Below, piece by piece: positions 1 to 8,223 of a stretch of DNA of 36,182 nucleotides (its first letter is position 1; each line of letters opens with the position of its first letter). The notes under the pieces are model-generated. The model was not told where the DNA came from, did not search any database, and worked only from the letters and a program-made list of their open reading frames with translations. The position numbers and the translations under genes were made by a program. The stretch is taken from positions 1,461 through 37,642 of the forward strand of contig NZ_FOYD01000011.1 in assembly GCF_900115905.1 (NCBI RefSeq), given 5' to 3'. Source of the DNA: Halopseudomonas formosensis. GTDB taxonomy: Bacteria > Pseudomonadota > Gammaproteobacteria > Pseudomonadales > Pseudomonadaceae.

Positions 1-681
1 TACAGCCACATCCTGGCCCCGGCCAGCACCAACGGCAAGAACTACCTGCCGCGCGTGGCTGCCCTGCTGGACGTTGACCAGATCTCCGAGATCATCAGCG
101 TCGAGAGCCCGGACACCTTCAAGCGTCCGATCTATGCCGGTAACGCCATCGCCACCGTCAAGTCCGACGCCGCGGTTAAGGTGATCACCGTACGCGCCAC
201 CGGCTTTGACGCCGTGGCTGCCGAAGGTGGCAGCGCCGCCATCGAAGCCGTTGCCTCGGCCCAGGACGCCGGCATCTCCGCCTTTGTTGGCGAAGAACTG
301 GCCAAGTCCGACCGCCCCGAACTGGCCGGTGCCAAGGTGGTGGTCTCCGGTGGTCGCGGCATGCAGAACGGCGACAACTTCCAGCTGCTGTACAGCCTGG
401 CCGACAAGCTGGGTGCTGCCGTTGGCGCCTCCCGCGCCGCGGTGGACGCCGGCTTCGTGCCCAACGACATGCAGGTCGGTCAGACCGGCAAGATCGTTGC
501 GCCGCAGCTGTACATCGCCGTGGGCATCTCCGGTGCCATCCAGCACCTGGCCGGCATGAAGGACTCCAAGGTGATCGTGGCGATCAACAAGGACGAAGAA
601 GCGCCGATCTTCCAGGTTGCCGACTACGGCCTGGTTGCCGACCTGTTCGAGGCAGTACCGGAGCTGACTGACAAGCTGTAA
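1..681 (+). CDS. etfA: Electron transfer flavoprotein alpha subunit, 3' part
   Basis: The frame is open from base 1, so the gene begins upstream and only the C-terminal 226 residues are visible. They read as the C-terminal FAD-binding domain of EtfA: a VSGGRGM stretch, then [27 protein letters not shown] and [12 protein letters not shown], which are the conserved FAD-contacting segments of the family. EtfA pairs with EtfB (not in the window, probably just upstream) to pass electrons from acyl-CoA and other flavin dehydrogenases to ETF-ubiquinone oxidoreductase. The TAA stop is followed by a strong terminator hairpin, so this is the end of its operon. An internal GTG at 55 is not the true start, because homology continues before it. 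Confidence 0.96.
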   Translation, partial: YSHILAPASTNGKNYLPRVAALLDVDQISEIISVESPDTFKRPIYAGNAIATVKSDAAVKVITVRATGFDAVAAEGGSAAIEAVASAQDAGISAFVGEELAKSDRPELAGAKVVVSGGRGMQNGDNFQLLYSLADKLGAAVGASRAAVDAGFVPNDMQVGQTGKIVAPQLYIAVGISGAIQHLAGMKDSKVIVAINKDEEAPIFQVADYGLVADLFEAVPELTDKL

Positions 682-708
682 GCCTGCGGTTCGCTGCAAG
701 CGCCAAGC

Positions 709-748
709 AGAACCCCCGGTTCTCTCAAGCCGGGGGTTCTGCTTTTTG
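709..748 (+). terminator. Rho-independent terminator after etfA
   Basis: A perfect 11-bp inverted repeat lies at 709-719 and 730-740 (AGAACCCCCGG / CCGGGGGTTCT) with a 10-nt loop. It is followed by GCTTTTTG. It starts 28 nt after the etfA stop codon. Confidence 0.9.
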
Positions 749-900
749 GGGTTGCTGGCTTCGCCCTATACAGGCCCGCCCGATCACCCAACCCGACCTG
801 CCTTCATCACCACCTCCCATACCCCGCCCCTGCGCTTGCCGCCTGCCGCCCCTGCACCGTACAGTGAGACCTCCGACACCCCTTCAGTCACGAGGTGCCC

Positions 901-2061
901 ATGTCATCATTCAGCTTTGCCACTACCGCCCGGATCCTCTGTGAAACCGGCGCTGCCAGCCGCCTGGCCCAGCTCTGCCGCGAGCGGGACGCGCAACGGG
1001 TGCTGATAGTGACCGACCCCGGCATTACCCGGCTGGGGCTGCTGAATGACGCCCTGCCCGACTTCGTCGACCACGGCATGTATGCCGAGGTATTCGATCA
1101 GGTGCTGGCCGATCCGCCCGAGGAAGTGGTGCTGGCCGCGGTGCGTCAGGCCCGGGAGATGAACGCCCAGCTGGTGATCGGCTTCGGCGGCGGCAGCTCG
1201 ATGGACGTGGCCAAGCTGGTCGCCCTGCTCGCCCATCCCCACGCCCACCAGAGTCTGGCCGAGATCTACGGCGTGGACCAGGCCCGCGGCCAGCGGCTGC
1301 CGTTGATCCAGGTGCCGACCACCGCCGGCACCGGCTCGGAGGTGACCCAGATCGCCATCATCACCACCGGCGAGACCACCAAGAGCGGCGTGGTGTCCCC
1401 CCTGCTGTTGCCGGATCTGGCGGTGCTGGACGCCGAGCTGACCCTGGGACTGCCACCGGCGGTGACCGCCGCGACCGGCATTGACGCCATGGTGCATGCC
1501 ATCGAGGCCTATACCAGCAAACTGAAGAAGAACCCGCTGTCGGACATGCTGGCCCGGGAGGCACTGCGGCTGCTGGCGGGCAACCTGGACGAGGCGGTAC
1601 ATAACGGCAGCAATCTGCAGGCCCGCCAGGCCATGCTGCTGGGTTCGCTGCTGGCCGGTCAGGCCTTTGCCAATGCCCCGGTGGCGGCGGTGCATGCCCT
1701 GGCCTACCCGCTGGGCGGGCACTTCCATATTCCCCATGGCCTGTCCAACGCCCTGGTACTGCCCAGCGTGGTGGCCTTCAATGCTCCGGCGGCCGAATCC
1801 CTGTATGCCGAACTGGCGCCGCTGCTGGTGCCCGACTGCCAGCCCGGCGACGCCGCCAGCCTGACCGACCAGCTGATCACTGCCCTGTCCCAGCTCAGCC
1901 CGCGCTGCAACCTGCCCAGCCGCCTGCGCGATGCCGGGGTACCGGAGGACAGCCTGGAAATGCTGGCCAGAGACGCCATGCTGCAGCAGCGCCTGCTGGT
2001 GAACAACCCGCGGGAGGTGACGGAGGCGGATGCGCTGGCGATTTATCGGCAAGCGTATTGA
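901..2061 (+). CDS. Iron-containing (group III) alcohol dehydrogenase
   Basis: A 386-residue protein of the Fe-ADH family, which reduces aldehydes or oxidises alcohols with NAD(P). The nucleotide-binding segment GFGGGSSMDVAK lies at about 94-105 and VPTTAGTGSE at 138-147. The four metal ligands known from FucO-type enzymes are present: Asp195 and His199 in GIDAMVHAIEAY, His265 in HALAYPLGG and His279 in IPHG. At the position of FucO His267 this protein has Tyr269. I chose the ATG at 901, with CGAGG just upstream, over the in-frame GTG at 895. The gene follows the etfA terminator and appears to be transcribed alone. Substrate cannot be told from sequence. Confidence 0.93.
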   Translation: MSSFSFATTARILCETGAASRLAQLCRERDAQRVLIVTDPGITRLGLLNDALPDFVDHGMYAEVFDQVLADPPEEVVLAAVRQAREMNAQLVIGFGGGSSMDVAKLVALLAHPHAHQSLAEIYGVDQARGQRLPLIQVPTTAGTGSEVTQIAIITTGETTKSGVVSPLLLPDLAVLDAELTLGLPPAVTAATGIDAMVHAIEAYTSKLKKNPLSDMLAREALRLLAGNLDEAVHNGSNLQARQAMLLGSLLAGQAFANAPVAAVHALAYPLGGHFHIPHGLSNALVLPSVVAFNAPAAESLYAELAPLLVPDCQPGDAASLTDQLITALSQLSPRCNLPSRLRDAGVPEDSLEMLARDAMLQQRLLVNNPREVTEADALAIYRQAY

Positions 2062-2083
2062 GTAAATGCATCCGCTGAGGTTT

Positions 2084-2162
2084 CTGGGAGGTTCGAGCAC
2101 CAGCTCGTACCTTGGCGGGCGCAGGTTACTCCGCGCATCGAGCTGGTGCTCGACGCTCCCAG
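2084..2162. repeat. Palindromic intergenic repeat, copy 1
   Basis: Two imperfectly complementary arms, 2084-2107 and 2139-2162, are separated by 31 nt. Each contains the 14-mer CGAGCACCAGCTCG (2094-2107) or its complement CGAGCTGGTGCTCG (2139-2152), flanked by CTGGGAG and CTCCCAG. Each 14-mer can also fold alone (CGAGC, 4-nt loop, GCTCG). The same 14-mers recur at 3672-3742, so this is a dispersed REP-like family and not a simple terminator. It fills the gap between the alcohol dehydrogenase and the thioesterase. Confidence 0.75.
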
Positions 2163-2244
2163 GGAAGCTTGCCCTGCGTACGTGACATCAACCCCCACTG
2201 GCCGGGATGGAACCCGGCCCTCCATTGGATCTGAGAACCGTAAC

Positions 2245-2676
2245 ATGACCACCCACCCCCAACGCACCGACTACCCCTACCTGCACCCCATCACCACCCG
2301 CTGGCATGACAACGACATCTACGGGCATATCAACAACGTCACCTACTACGCCTACTTCGACAGTGCGGTGAACAGCTATCTGATTGCCGAGGGCGGTCTG
2401 GATATCCATCAGGGTGAGCAGGTAGCCTTCGTGGTCAGCTCCGGCTGCGACTACTTCGCGCCCATCGCCTTCCCCGATGCCATTGAAGTGGGGGTGCGGG
2501 TAGCGAAGCTGGGCAACAGCTCGGTGCATTACGAGCTGGCGGTATTCAAGGCGGGGACGGCCGAAGCCTGTGCGGCGGGGCGCTTCGTGCACGTGTTCGT
2601 CGAGCGCGCCAGCAACCGCTCCTGCCCCATCCCGGAGCGTGTCCGGTCGGCGCTGGAGCGGTTGCGGATCAGCTGA
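2245..2676 (+). CDS. Acyl-CoA thioesterase, 4HBT/hotdog family
   Basis: A 143-residue single hotdog domain. The stretch from Trp20 to Asp39 (WHDNDIYGHINN and YYAYFD) matches the 4-hydroxybenzoyl-CoA thioesterase signature, and Asp24 falls at the position of the catalytic Asp17 of that enzyme. It should hydrolyse an acyl-CoA thioester in the cytoplasm. The frame is open further upstream to 2146, but that extension runs through the palindromic repeat and has no homology, so I take the ATG at 2245. The stop is directly followed by the stop of the convergent crotonase gene with no spacer. The acyl substrate is unknown. Confidence 0.9.
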   Translation: MTTHPQRTDYPYLHPITTRWHDNDIYGHINNVTYYAYFDSAVNSYLIAEGGLDIHQGEQVAFVVSSGCDYFAPIAFPDAIEVGVRVAKLGNSSVHYELAVFKAGTAEACAAGRFVHVFVERASNRSCPIPERVRSALERLRIS

Positions 2677-3537
2677 TCACTCGAAGGGGCGCTCGTCCCA
2701 CCAGGGATAGAAGTCCGGGCGATCCTGACTCGGGCGCAGCTTGAACTCGGGGGCGCGTTTCTCCAGGAAGGAGCGCACACCCTCTTTCGCGTCCTCGGAT
2801 TCACCCATGAAGGCAATCGCCCGGGAGTCGATCTTGTGCGCTTCCATCGGGTGGTCGGCACCGAGCATGCGCCAGATCATCTGCCGGTTGAGCAGGGCGG
2901 ACATGGGCGCGGTGTTGTCAGCGATCTCGCGGGCCAGGGCATAGGCCGCGGGCATCAGCTCGTCGGGCTCGTGGATGCTGCGGATCAGACCGCCCTTGAG
3001 CGCTTCCTCGGCGCCGAACACACGACCGGTATAAGCCCATTCCAGCGCCTGTTGCGGACCCACCAGACGGGGCAGGAACCAGCTGGAGCAGGCTTCCATG
3101 GTGATCCCCCGGCGGGCGAACACGAAGCCGAACTTGGCGTTGGTCGAGGCCAGGCGGATATCCATCGGCAGGGTCATGGTCACCCCCACGCCCACCGCTG
3201 CGCCGTTGAAGGCACCGATCACCGGCTTGGTGCACTCGTAGATGCGCAGCGACACGGTACCCCCGCCATCACGCAGGTCAGCGCCCTCGGGCTGGTCGGT
3301 ACGGGTGTGGCGGTTGAAGGTATCCCCGCCCTTCTCCAGGTCGGCACCGGCGCAGAAGGCCCGGCCGGCACCGGTGACGATGATGACGCGCACCGCATCG
3401 TCGGCGTCGGCAGCGTCGAAGGCAGCAATCAGCTCACGGCGCATGGGGCCGTTGAAGGCATTCATGCGCTCCGGGCGGTTGAGGGTCAGGGTCAGGATGC
3501 CGTCCTGCACCTGATAGTCGAGGGTTTCGAATTGCAT
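2677..3537 (-). CDS. Crotonase-family enoyl-CoA hydratase/isomerase
   Basis: A 286-residue crotonase-fold protein. The CoA-binding/oxyanion segment GRAFCAGADL lies at 58-67 and FNGAAVGVGVTM at 110-121. Aligned by eye with rat mitochondrial enoyl-CoA hydratase, the two catalytic glutamates (Glu144 and Glu164) fall on Thr120 and Phe140 here. Instead Glu148 in GITMEACSSW sits where delta3,delta2-enoyl-CoA isomerases carry their single catalytic Glu. Automatic annotation would say enoyl-CoA hydratase, but isomerase-type chemistry looks more likely. It is convergent with the thioesterase gene and may act on the same acyl-CoA pool, which is inference only. ATG start at 3537. Confidence 0.9.
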   Translation of the reverse strand: MQFETLDYQVQDGILTLTLNRPERMNAFNGPMRRELIAAFDAADADDAVRVIIVTGAGRAFCAGADLEKGGDTFNRHTRTDQPEGADLRDGGGTVSLRIYECTKPVIGAFNGAAVGVGVTMTLPMDIRLASTNAKFGFVFARRGITMEACSSWFLPRLVGPQQALEWAYTGRVFGAEEALKGGLIRSIHEPDELMPAAYALAREIADNTAPMSALLNRQMIWRMLGADHPMEAHKIDSRAIAFMGESEDAKEGVRSFLEKRAPEFKLRPSQDRPDFYPWWDERPFE

Positions 3538-3671
3538 GGTGACTCCACAGCGGGTTGTTCCGGATGAGAGTCAGTGTAGGCAGGGGCGCCGGTGGCGACC
3601 ATTACTCTTGGCGGTTGCTATGGAAGGTCATAGGCGGGGCAGATAAGTCTGCCGGGGGATGGCATGGTGGA

Positions 3672-3742
3672 CGAGCTGGTGCTCGTCCTTCCCGGGAAGC
3701 ACAGGAGGCTCGCCCAGCCTGGGAACGTCGAGCACCAGCTCG
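3672..3742. repeat. Palindromic intergenic repeat, copy 2
   Basis: CGAGCTGGTGCTCG at 3672-3685 faces CGAGCACCAGCTCG at 3729-3742. These are the same two 14-mers as in copy 1 but in the opposite order. The arm is followed by TCCCGGGAAGC, which resembles TCCCAGGGAAGC next to the right arm of copy 1 and CCCGGGAAGG at about 3811-3820. This supports a repeat unit longer than the 14-mer. Confidence 0.7.
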
Positions 3743-3854
3743 ATGAGCGGAGTCCGACAGCTGCATTAGCGCATCCGGCACGCTCGCAGGTACGAGTGAT
3801 GCTCACCCCCCCCGGGAAGGCGTAGCGCAGGTGCGCTACACCCCGCACCGGGTT

Positions 3855-3872
3855 GTCGAGCACCTGCTCGAC
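3855..3872. repeat. Short perfect hairpin downstream of trmB, repeat-related
   Basis: GTCGAGC and GCTCGAC form a 7-bp stem around a 4-nt loop (ACCT), 13 bases beyond the trmB stop. The sequence is a variant of the CGAGC-TGGT-GCTCG core of the local repeat family. There is no U-tract in the trmB direction, so I do not call it an intrinsic terminator. It may still stabilise the mRNA 3' end. Confidence 0.5.
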
Positions 3873-3885
3873 GACAGGACTCGAC

Positions 3886-4611
3886 TCAGCCCTGCTCCAC
3901 CCGCTCGAACTTCAGATCCCACACCCCGTGGCCCAGCCGCTCGCCACGCTTCTCGAACTTGGTGATCGGCCGCTCGTCCGGGCGGGGAATGTAGGTGCCA
4001 TCGGCGGCCTGGTTGCGGTAACCCGATGCGGCGTTCATTACCTCGAGCATGTGCTCGGCGTAATGCGCCCAGTCGGTGGCCATGTGCAGCACACCGCCGA
4101 CCTTCAGCTTGCGCCGCACCAGCTCGGCAAAGGCCGGCTGCACGATGCGCCGCTTGTGGTGCTTCTTCTTGTGCCAGGGGTCGGGGAAGAACAGCAGTAC
4201 CCGGTCCAGACTGGCATCGGGAATGGCCCGGTTGAGCACCTCGATGGCGTCGCAATCGTAGACCCGCACATTGCTCAGGCCGTTGTTCAGCAGGCCGTTG
4301 AGCAGGGCCCCGACACCCGGGCGGTGCACCTCGATACCGATGAAATCCTGCTCCGGCGCCGCCTGGGCCATCTCCAGCAGGGAATGGCCCATGCCGAAAC
4401 CGATTTCCAGGGTGCGCGGCGCCTGCCGGCCAAAGACCGCATCCAGATCCAGCTGCCCCTGCTCCAGGCTCAGGCCGAACAGCGGCCAGCCCTTTTCCAC
4501 GCCGCGCTGCTGGCCTTCGGTCATGCGACCGGCGCGCATCACGAAGCTGCGGATGGTGCGGCGCGGCTGGCCCTCGGCGGGCTGCTGCGGATTCTCGTTC
4601 ACGTCACTCAT
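3886..4611 (-). CDS. trmB: tRNA (guanine-N7-)-methyltransferase
   Basis: A 241-residue SAM-dependent enzyme that makes m7G46 in tRNA. The SAM motif [10 protein letters not shown] is near residue 70, and the TrmB signature [14 protein letters not shown] is in the second half, with the C-terminal [15 protein letters not shown] segment. I start it at the ATG at 4611 (MSDVNENP). A longer frame to 4701 runs inside thiG in a second frame and has no homology. Its start overlaps the end of thiG by 8 bases, so translation is probably coupled. The thiS-thiG-trmB order is common in Pseudomonas. Confidence 0.95.
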   Translation of the reverse strand: MSDVNENPQQPAEGQPRRTIRSFVMRAGRMTEGQQRGVEKGWPLFGLSLEQGQLDLDAVFGRQAPRTLEIGFGMGHSLLEMAQAAPEQDFIGIEVHRPGVGALLNGLLNNGLSNVRVYDCDAIEVLNRAIPDASLDRVLLFFPDPWHKKKHHKRRIVQPAFAELVRRKLKVGGVLHMATDWAHYAEHMLEVMNAASGYRNQAADGTYIPRPDERPITKFEKRGERLGHGVWDLKFERVEQG

Positions 4612-5404
4612 TTCCGACAAAGGTACCTTCCAGCGGCGAGGAGGCGGCGGCATACAGGCGGCGTGGCATGCGTCCGGCCAGGTAGGCTCCGCGGCCGGCA
4701 ATCACCGCATGCTTCATGGCTTCGGCCATCAGTACCGGCTTCTGGGCGGCGGCGATGGCGGTGTTCATCAGCACCCCGGCGCAGCCCAGCTCCATGGCGA
4801 TGGTTGCATCGGAAGCGGTACCGACCCCGGCGTCGACCAGAACCGGCACGGTGGCCTCTTCCAGGATGATGCGCAGGTTGTAGGGGTTGCAGATGCCCAG
4901 ACCGGAACCGATCAGGCCGGCCAGCGGCATTACCGCGACGCAGCCGATGTCGGCCAGCTGGCGGGCAATGATGGGGTCGTCACTGGTATAGACCATGACA
5001 TCGAACCCTTCCCTGACCAGCACTTCGGCGGCCTTGATGGTTTCCACCACGTTGGGGAACAGGGTCTTCTGGTCAGCCAGCACTTCCAGCTTGACCAGGT
5101 TGCGCCCGTCCAGCAGCTCGCGGGCCAGGCGGCAGGTGCGCACGGCATCCTCGGCGGTGAAGCAGCCGGCGGTGTTGGGCAGAATGGTGTAGCGGTCCGG
5201 CGGGATCACATCCAGCAGGTTGGGCTCGCCGGGGTTTTGACCGATGTTGGTGCGGCGGATGGCTACGGTCACTATCTCTGCACCGGAAGCCTCGATGGCT
5301 TGCCGGGTTTCTTCCATGTCCTTGTACTTGCCGGTTCCCACCAACAGACGGGAACGGTAACGCACGCCTGCAATCTCGAGGGCGTCTTCTTGTATCTCTG
5401 TCAT
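4604..5404 (-). CDS. thiG: Thiazole synthase
   Basis: A 266-residue TIM-barrel enzyme that forms the thiazole phosphate of thiamine from 1-deoxy-xylulose 5-phosphate, dehydroglycine and the thiocarboxylate on ThiS. Lys105 in LVKLEV is the Schiff-base lysine of the family. [13 protein letters not shown] and [13 protein letters not shown] are the conserved barrel and phosphate-binding segments. It has full family length. It follows thiS by 41 bases and overlaps trmB by 8. No TPP riboswitch was recognised upstream of thiS. Confidence 0.97.
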   Translation of the reverse strand: MTEIQEDALEIAGVRYRSRLLVGTGKYKDMEETRQAIEASGAEIVTVAIRRTNIGQNPGEPNLLDVIPPDRYTILPNTAGCFTAEDAVRTCRLARELLDGRNLVKLEVLADQKTLFPNVVETIKAAEVLVREGFDVMVYTSDDPIIARQLADIGCVAVMPLAGLIGSGLGICNPYNLRIILEEATVPVLVDAGVGTASDATIAMELGCAGVLMNTAIAAAQKPVLMAEAMKHAVIAGRGAYLAGRMPRRLYAAASSPLEGTFVGNE

Positions 5405-5445
5405 GGTCTTCTCCGCAGGGCCAGAGAGGGGCTGCGTCTGATGCG

Positions 5446-5646
5446 CTAGCCGCCGCCTATGGCGTGGACGATTTCGACTCGGTCACCGTCATTCAGACGT
5501 GTGTCGGCATACTGGCTACGCGGCACAATCTCCAGATTCAGCTCGATGGCCAGTCGCTTGCCGGTCAATCCCAGGCGCTCGACCAGATCGGCCACGCTGA
5601 TGGAGGAATCGAGGGGATGGGCTTCGCCATTCAGTTGGATCTGCAT
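5446..5646 (-). CDS. thiS: Sulfur carrier protein ThiS
   Basis: A 66-residue ubiquitin-like protein ending in IGGG. The C-terminal Gly-Gly is adenylated and converted to a thiocarboxylate to donate sulfur to ThiG. The start is the ATG at 5646 (MQIQLNGE), which matches the family. An in-frame TTG at 5658 would add four residues. No strong Shine-Dalgarno is visible for either. Confidence 0.94.
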   Translation of the reverse strand: MQIQLNGEAHPLDSSISVADLVERLGLTGKRLAIELNLEIVPRSQYADTRLNDGDRVEIVHAIGGG

Positions 5647-5717
5647 GGAACAACTCAATGAAGGGTGAATCGGCCGGTAATGATAGCCCGAAATGGGCCT
5701 GGCTGACTATTTTCGCC

Positions 5718-6092
5718 CTAGCCTTTCAGTCGCCAGGCTGCCACGCCGAAGCAGATCCAACCCAGCAGAAAGCACACCCCACCCATGGGCGTGACCATGC
5801 CCACGCGCCAGCCCAACAGGGTCAGGGTATACAGGCTGCCGGAAAACAGCAGCATGCCCAGGGCGAACAGGCCGCCGGAAACCTTGAACAGCCGACTGCC
5901 GGGCTGGCGCAGCAGCAACAGGCCGACACCGATCAGCGCTGCGGTATGCCACAGCTGGTACTGCACCCCGGTCTGGAATACCGCCAGCATGCCCTCGGGC
6001 AACCGCGCGCGCAGGGCATGGGCGGCAAAGGCACCCAGCGCCACCCCGGAAAAACCGCTGATTGCGGCCAGCAGCAGAAAGATCCTTGCCAT
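5718..6092 (-). CDS. DUF423 family inner-membrane protein
   Basis: A 124-residue hydrophobic protein with about four transmembrane helices. The N-terminal GVALGAFAAHAL and the middle VFQTGVQYQLWHTAAL are typical of DUF423 (E. coli YgdD type). Function is not known. I chose the ATG at 6092, which is preceded by GGGGGA at good spacing, over the adjacent in-frame TTG at 6095. It lies upstream of thiS on the same strand with a 71-base gap, so the two could be co-transcribed, and it is divergent from mtgA. The same neighbourhood is familiar from Pseudomonas. Confidence 0.9.
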   Translation of the reverse strand: MARIFLLLAAISGFSGVALGAFAAHALRARLPEGMLAVFQTGVQYQLWHTAALIGVGLLLLRQPGSRLFKVSGGLFALGMLLFSGSLYTLTLLGWRVGMVTPMGGVCFLLGWICFGVAAWRLKG

Positions 6093-6141
6093 CAATTCAT
6101 CCCCCGGATGTTTATACTAGCCCCGATTCTAACCCGACCTG

Positions 6142-6903
6142 ATGGTGGACCGGCGCGTGAAGACAATCGCCCGCAAGACATTCAAGTGGTTGCTGATCCT
6201 TATCCTGCTCAGCCTGCTGCCGATTCTCGTGCTGCGCTGGGTGCCGGTGCCCGGCTCCATGCTGATGATCGAGCGCTGGATGGAGGCGCGGGGTAACGAG
6301 GGCTTCGAACTGCGCCACAACTGGATTGCCTACCGGCAGATACCGGACAACATCAAGATGGCGGTGATTGCCGCCGAGGATCAGCGCTTTGCCGAGCACC
6401 ATGGCTTCGACCTGAAGGCCATCCGCGCCGCCATGCAGCACAACCAGCGCGGCGGCAGTCTGCGCGGCGCCAGCACCCTGAGCCAGCAGGTGGCCAAGAA
6501 CCTGTTCCTCTGGTCCGGGCGCAGCTGGCCACGCAAGGGGCTGGAGGCCTGGTTCACCCTGGCCATGGAGACGCTCTGGCCCAAGCAGCGGATCCTCGAG
6601 GTGTACCTGAACATTGTCGAGTGGGACGACGGCGTATTCGGCATCGATGCCGCGGCGCGGCACCACTTCGGTGTACCGCCGGGCATGCTCTCCGACCAGC
6701 AGGCCGCCCAGCTGGCCGCCGTGCTGCCTTCCCCGCGCCGCTGGAGTGCAGCAAGCCCGCCCCCCAATGCCCTGCGTCGCAGCCAGTGGATCCGTCAGCA
6801 GAGCCGGCAGCTCGGTGGTGCACACTATCTGCGTGAGATGGAAGCGCAGACTCGGCCATCCTGGCTGACGCTGGATTACTGGAAGCAACAGCTGGCGCGC
6901 TGA
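6142..6903 (+). CDS. mtgA: Monofunctional biosynthetic peptidoglycan transglycosylase
   Basis: A 253-residue GT51 glycosyltransferase that polymerises lipid II into glycan strands at the outer face of the inner membrane. One N-terminal membrane anchor spans about residues 15-31. Family motifs follow: AAEDQRFAEHHGFD with catalytic Glu79, GASTLSQQVAKNLFL, RKGLEAW and RILEVYLNIVEWDDG. There is no transpeptidase domain, as expected for MtgA. The ATG at 6142 gives a normal length. It is divergent from the DUF423 gene with a 49-base spacer that must hold both promoters. Confidence 0.95.
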   Translation: MVDRRVKTIARKTFKWLLILILLSLLPILVLRWVPVPGSMLMIERWMEARGNEGFELRHNWIAYRQIPDNIKMAVIAAEDQRFAEHHGFDLKAIRAAMQHNQRGGSLRGASTLSQQVAKNLFLWSGRSWPRKGLEAWFTLAMETLWPKQRILEVYLNIVEWDDGVFGIDAAARHHFGVPPGMLSDQQAAQLAAVLPSPRRWSAASPPPNALRRSQWIRQQSRQLGGAHYLREMEAQTRPSWLTLDYWKQQLAR

Positions 6904-6909
6904 GCGGGG

Positions 6910-7305
6910 TCAGTCCTGGGCAATGATGGAGATCTGCCCGTTGCGCTCGAGAATCGCGAACTTGATCTGATCCAGGCGCTCCAGCCCCTGGGAGATCCGT
7001 GCCGCCTCGAGGATGTCGCTTTCACTGATGCGTGCCCGGTCCATGCGCCGGCGCAGCAGACGGCCCTGCTCCACGACTATCATGGGTTCACCCTCCAGGT
7101 GCAGCGAGGCCCAGCTGGAGCGGCGCTTGAGCAGGGAAAAGCCCAGATCGAACAGGATCAACGAGATGATCACCAGTACCGCGTTGGTGACCGAATGATC
7201 ATCACCCAGCAGCGCCTGGCCGGTGGCCTGACCGATTACCAGCAGCAGCAGGAAATCGAGGGTGGTGATATCCGACAGCGCCCGTCGCCCGGCGATGCGG
7301 AACAC
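6910..7305 (-). CDS. DUF421/YetF-type membrane protein, apparently short at the N terminus
   Basis: The 131 residues contain FRIAGRRALSDITTLDFLLLLVIGQA, the core opening of DUF421 proteins, one more membrane segment (about 42-59), and the C-terminal cytosolic domain ending ILERNGQISIIAQD. Relatives normally have an additional membrane helix before the R-x-AGRR motif. Here a TGA at 7327-7329 closes the frame only seven codons upstream of the first usable start (GTG at 7305), and the neighbouring methyltransferase gene ends at 7340. So either the protein is naturally short or a small deletion removed the first helix. No clear ribosome binding site is visible. Function unknown. Confidence 0.75.
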   Translation of the reverse strand: MFRIAGRRALSDITTLDFLLLLVIGQATGQALLGDDHSVTNAVLVIISLILFDLGFSLLKRRSSWASLHLEGEPMIVVEQGRLLRRRMDRARISESDILEAARISQGLERLDQIKFAILERNGQISIIAQD

Positions 7306-7339
7306 GATCAGCAGGGCCGGGAAAGTTCAGCCGCGCGGC

Positions 7340-8113
7340 TCAGACGGCGCGACGCGCCCGGGCACCACGCTGGTAGTCGCTGACCACCAGCAACTGCTCG
7401 GCCTGACAATGCATGACGATGGATTCGGGACTGAAGCTCCGGTCGTCATGCACCACCAGCTCCAGCAGGTCACCCCAGAGCAGCGCCGCCTGCAGCTCGG
7501 CCGGCTGGCCGTCTATCCACAACTCGCCGGTGAGCTTCTGATAGCGCTGCTGCAGCTCGACCCGATAATGACGTCCGTCGGCATCACGCCAGTGCCAGGC
7601 CCCGGCCACCCGCGCCGGCACCACCCACAGGTACAGAGCGTCACCCTTGAAGGCCACCTTGCGGTCGGCACGCCAGTCGCCCATGTCGAAGGCGTGGGAG
7701 ACGATACGGGTGCCGGGGCGCAGCTCGCCGAGCAGGCGTGGCCGCAGCTCCAGATTGACGGTATGCAGCAGGTACATGGTGATAACGGTGGCGGGGGTGA
7801 AATCCACCGCGAACAGGTCCTGTTCGATGAAGGCCACCCGGTGCTCAACGCCCATCTGCTCGGCATAGGCCCGCGACAGGGCGACCCGGCCGGCATCGAT
7901 CTCCACCCCGACCGCTCTGGCGCCATGCTCCACCGCGGCCGCTACGGGAATGCGGCCATCCCCCGAACCCAGGTCGAAGAGCACGTCATCATCGTCGACC
8001 GCGGCCAGGTCGAGCATCGCCTTGACGATACTTTCATGGGTCGGGACGTAGGGCACATCCAGATGCATGCCCAGCTCGTCGTATTCATCGCAGATCGGCA
8101 AATCGTTGAACAA
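7340..8113 (-). CDS. Class I SAM-dependent methyltransferase
   Basis: A 257-residue protein. PYVPTHESIV followed by VLFDLGSGDGRIPVAAA (motif I at about 44-60), the acidic VGVEID at the end of strand 2, and a following methyltransferase fold point to the group of small methyltransferases related to FAM173/lysine methyltransferases. The substrate is unknown. The only start that keeps the N-terminal homology is a TTG at 8113. It is preceded by CCGGAG six bases upstream, which supports it, and the next in-frame ATG would cut into the conserved region. The DUF421 gene follows closely in the same direction. Confidence 0.85.
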   Translation of the reverse strand: MFNDLPICDEYDELGMHLDVPYVPTHESIVKAMLDLAAVDDDDVLFDLGSGDGRIPVAAAVEHGARAVGVEIDAGRVALSRAYAEQMGVEHRVAFIEQDLFAVDFTPATVITMYLLHTVNLELRPRLLGELRPGTRIVSHAFDMGDWRADRKVAFKGDALYLWVVPARVAGAWHWRDADGRHYRVELQQRYQKLTGELWIDGQPAELQAALLWGDLLELVVHDDRSFSPESIVMHCQAEQLLVVSDYQRGARARRAV

Positions 8114-8223
8114 ACCACACTCCGGCTATTGGAAACAGCCTGACAGCATGCCCTATCTGCGCGCTGAAGGCGATTTTCCAGGCCGCCGGGTGACCGACGG
8201 GGCCTGAGCAGGCTATATCCGCA

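Larger units (their letters stand above)
3538..3885. other. Intergenic region with palindromic repeats, no gene seen
   Basis: These 348 bases separate the crotonase start from the trmB stop. The proximal part should hold the crotonase promoter, but I could not pick a convincing -35/-10 pair. The rest holds several copies or remnants of the palindromic repeat family (3672-3742, degenerate pieces around 3782-3822, and a hairpin at 3855-3872). No coding potential with homology was recognised on either strand. Confidence 0.7.

Noticed and set aside
907..2100. A 397-residue minus-strand open frame over the alcohol dehydrogenase
   Set aside because: The plus-strand frame has all Fe-ADH motifs; the antisense frame is a high-GC shadow.
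2146..2244. N-terminal extension of the thioesterase
   Set aside because: It is translated from the palindromic repeat and unrelated to the 4HBT family; the ATG at 2245 matches family length.
5647..5717. A TPP riboswitch before thiS
   Set aside because: The 71-base gap is too short and no conserved THI-box segment was seen.
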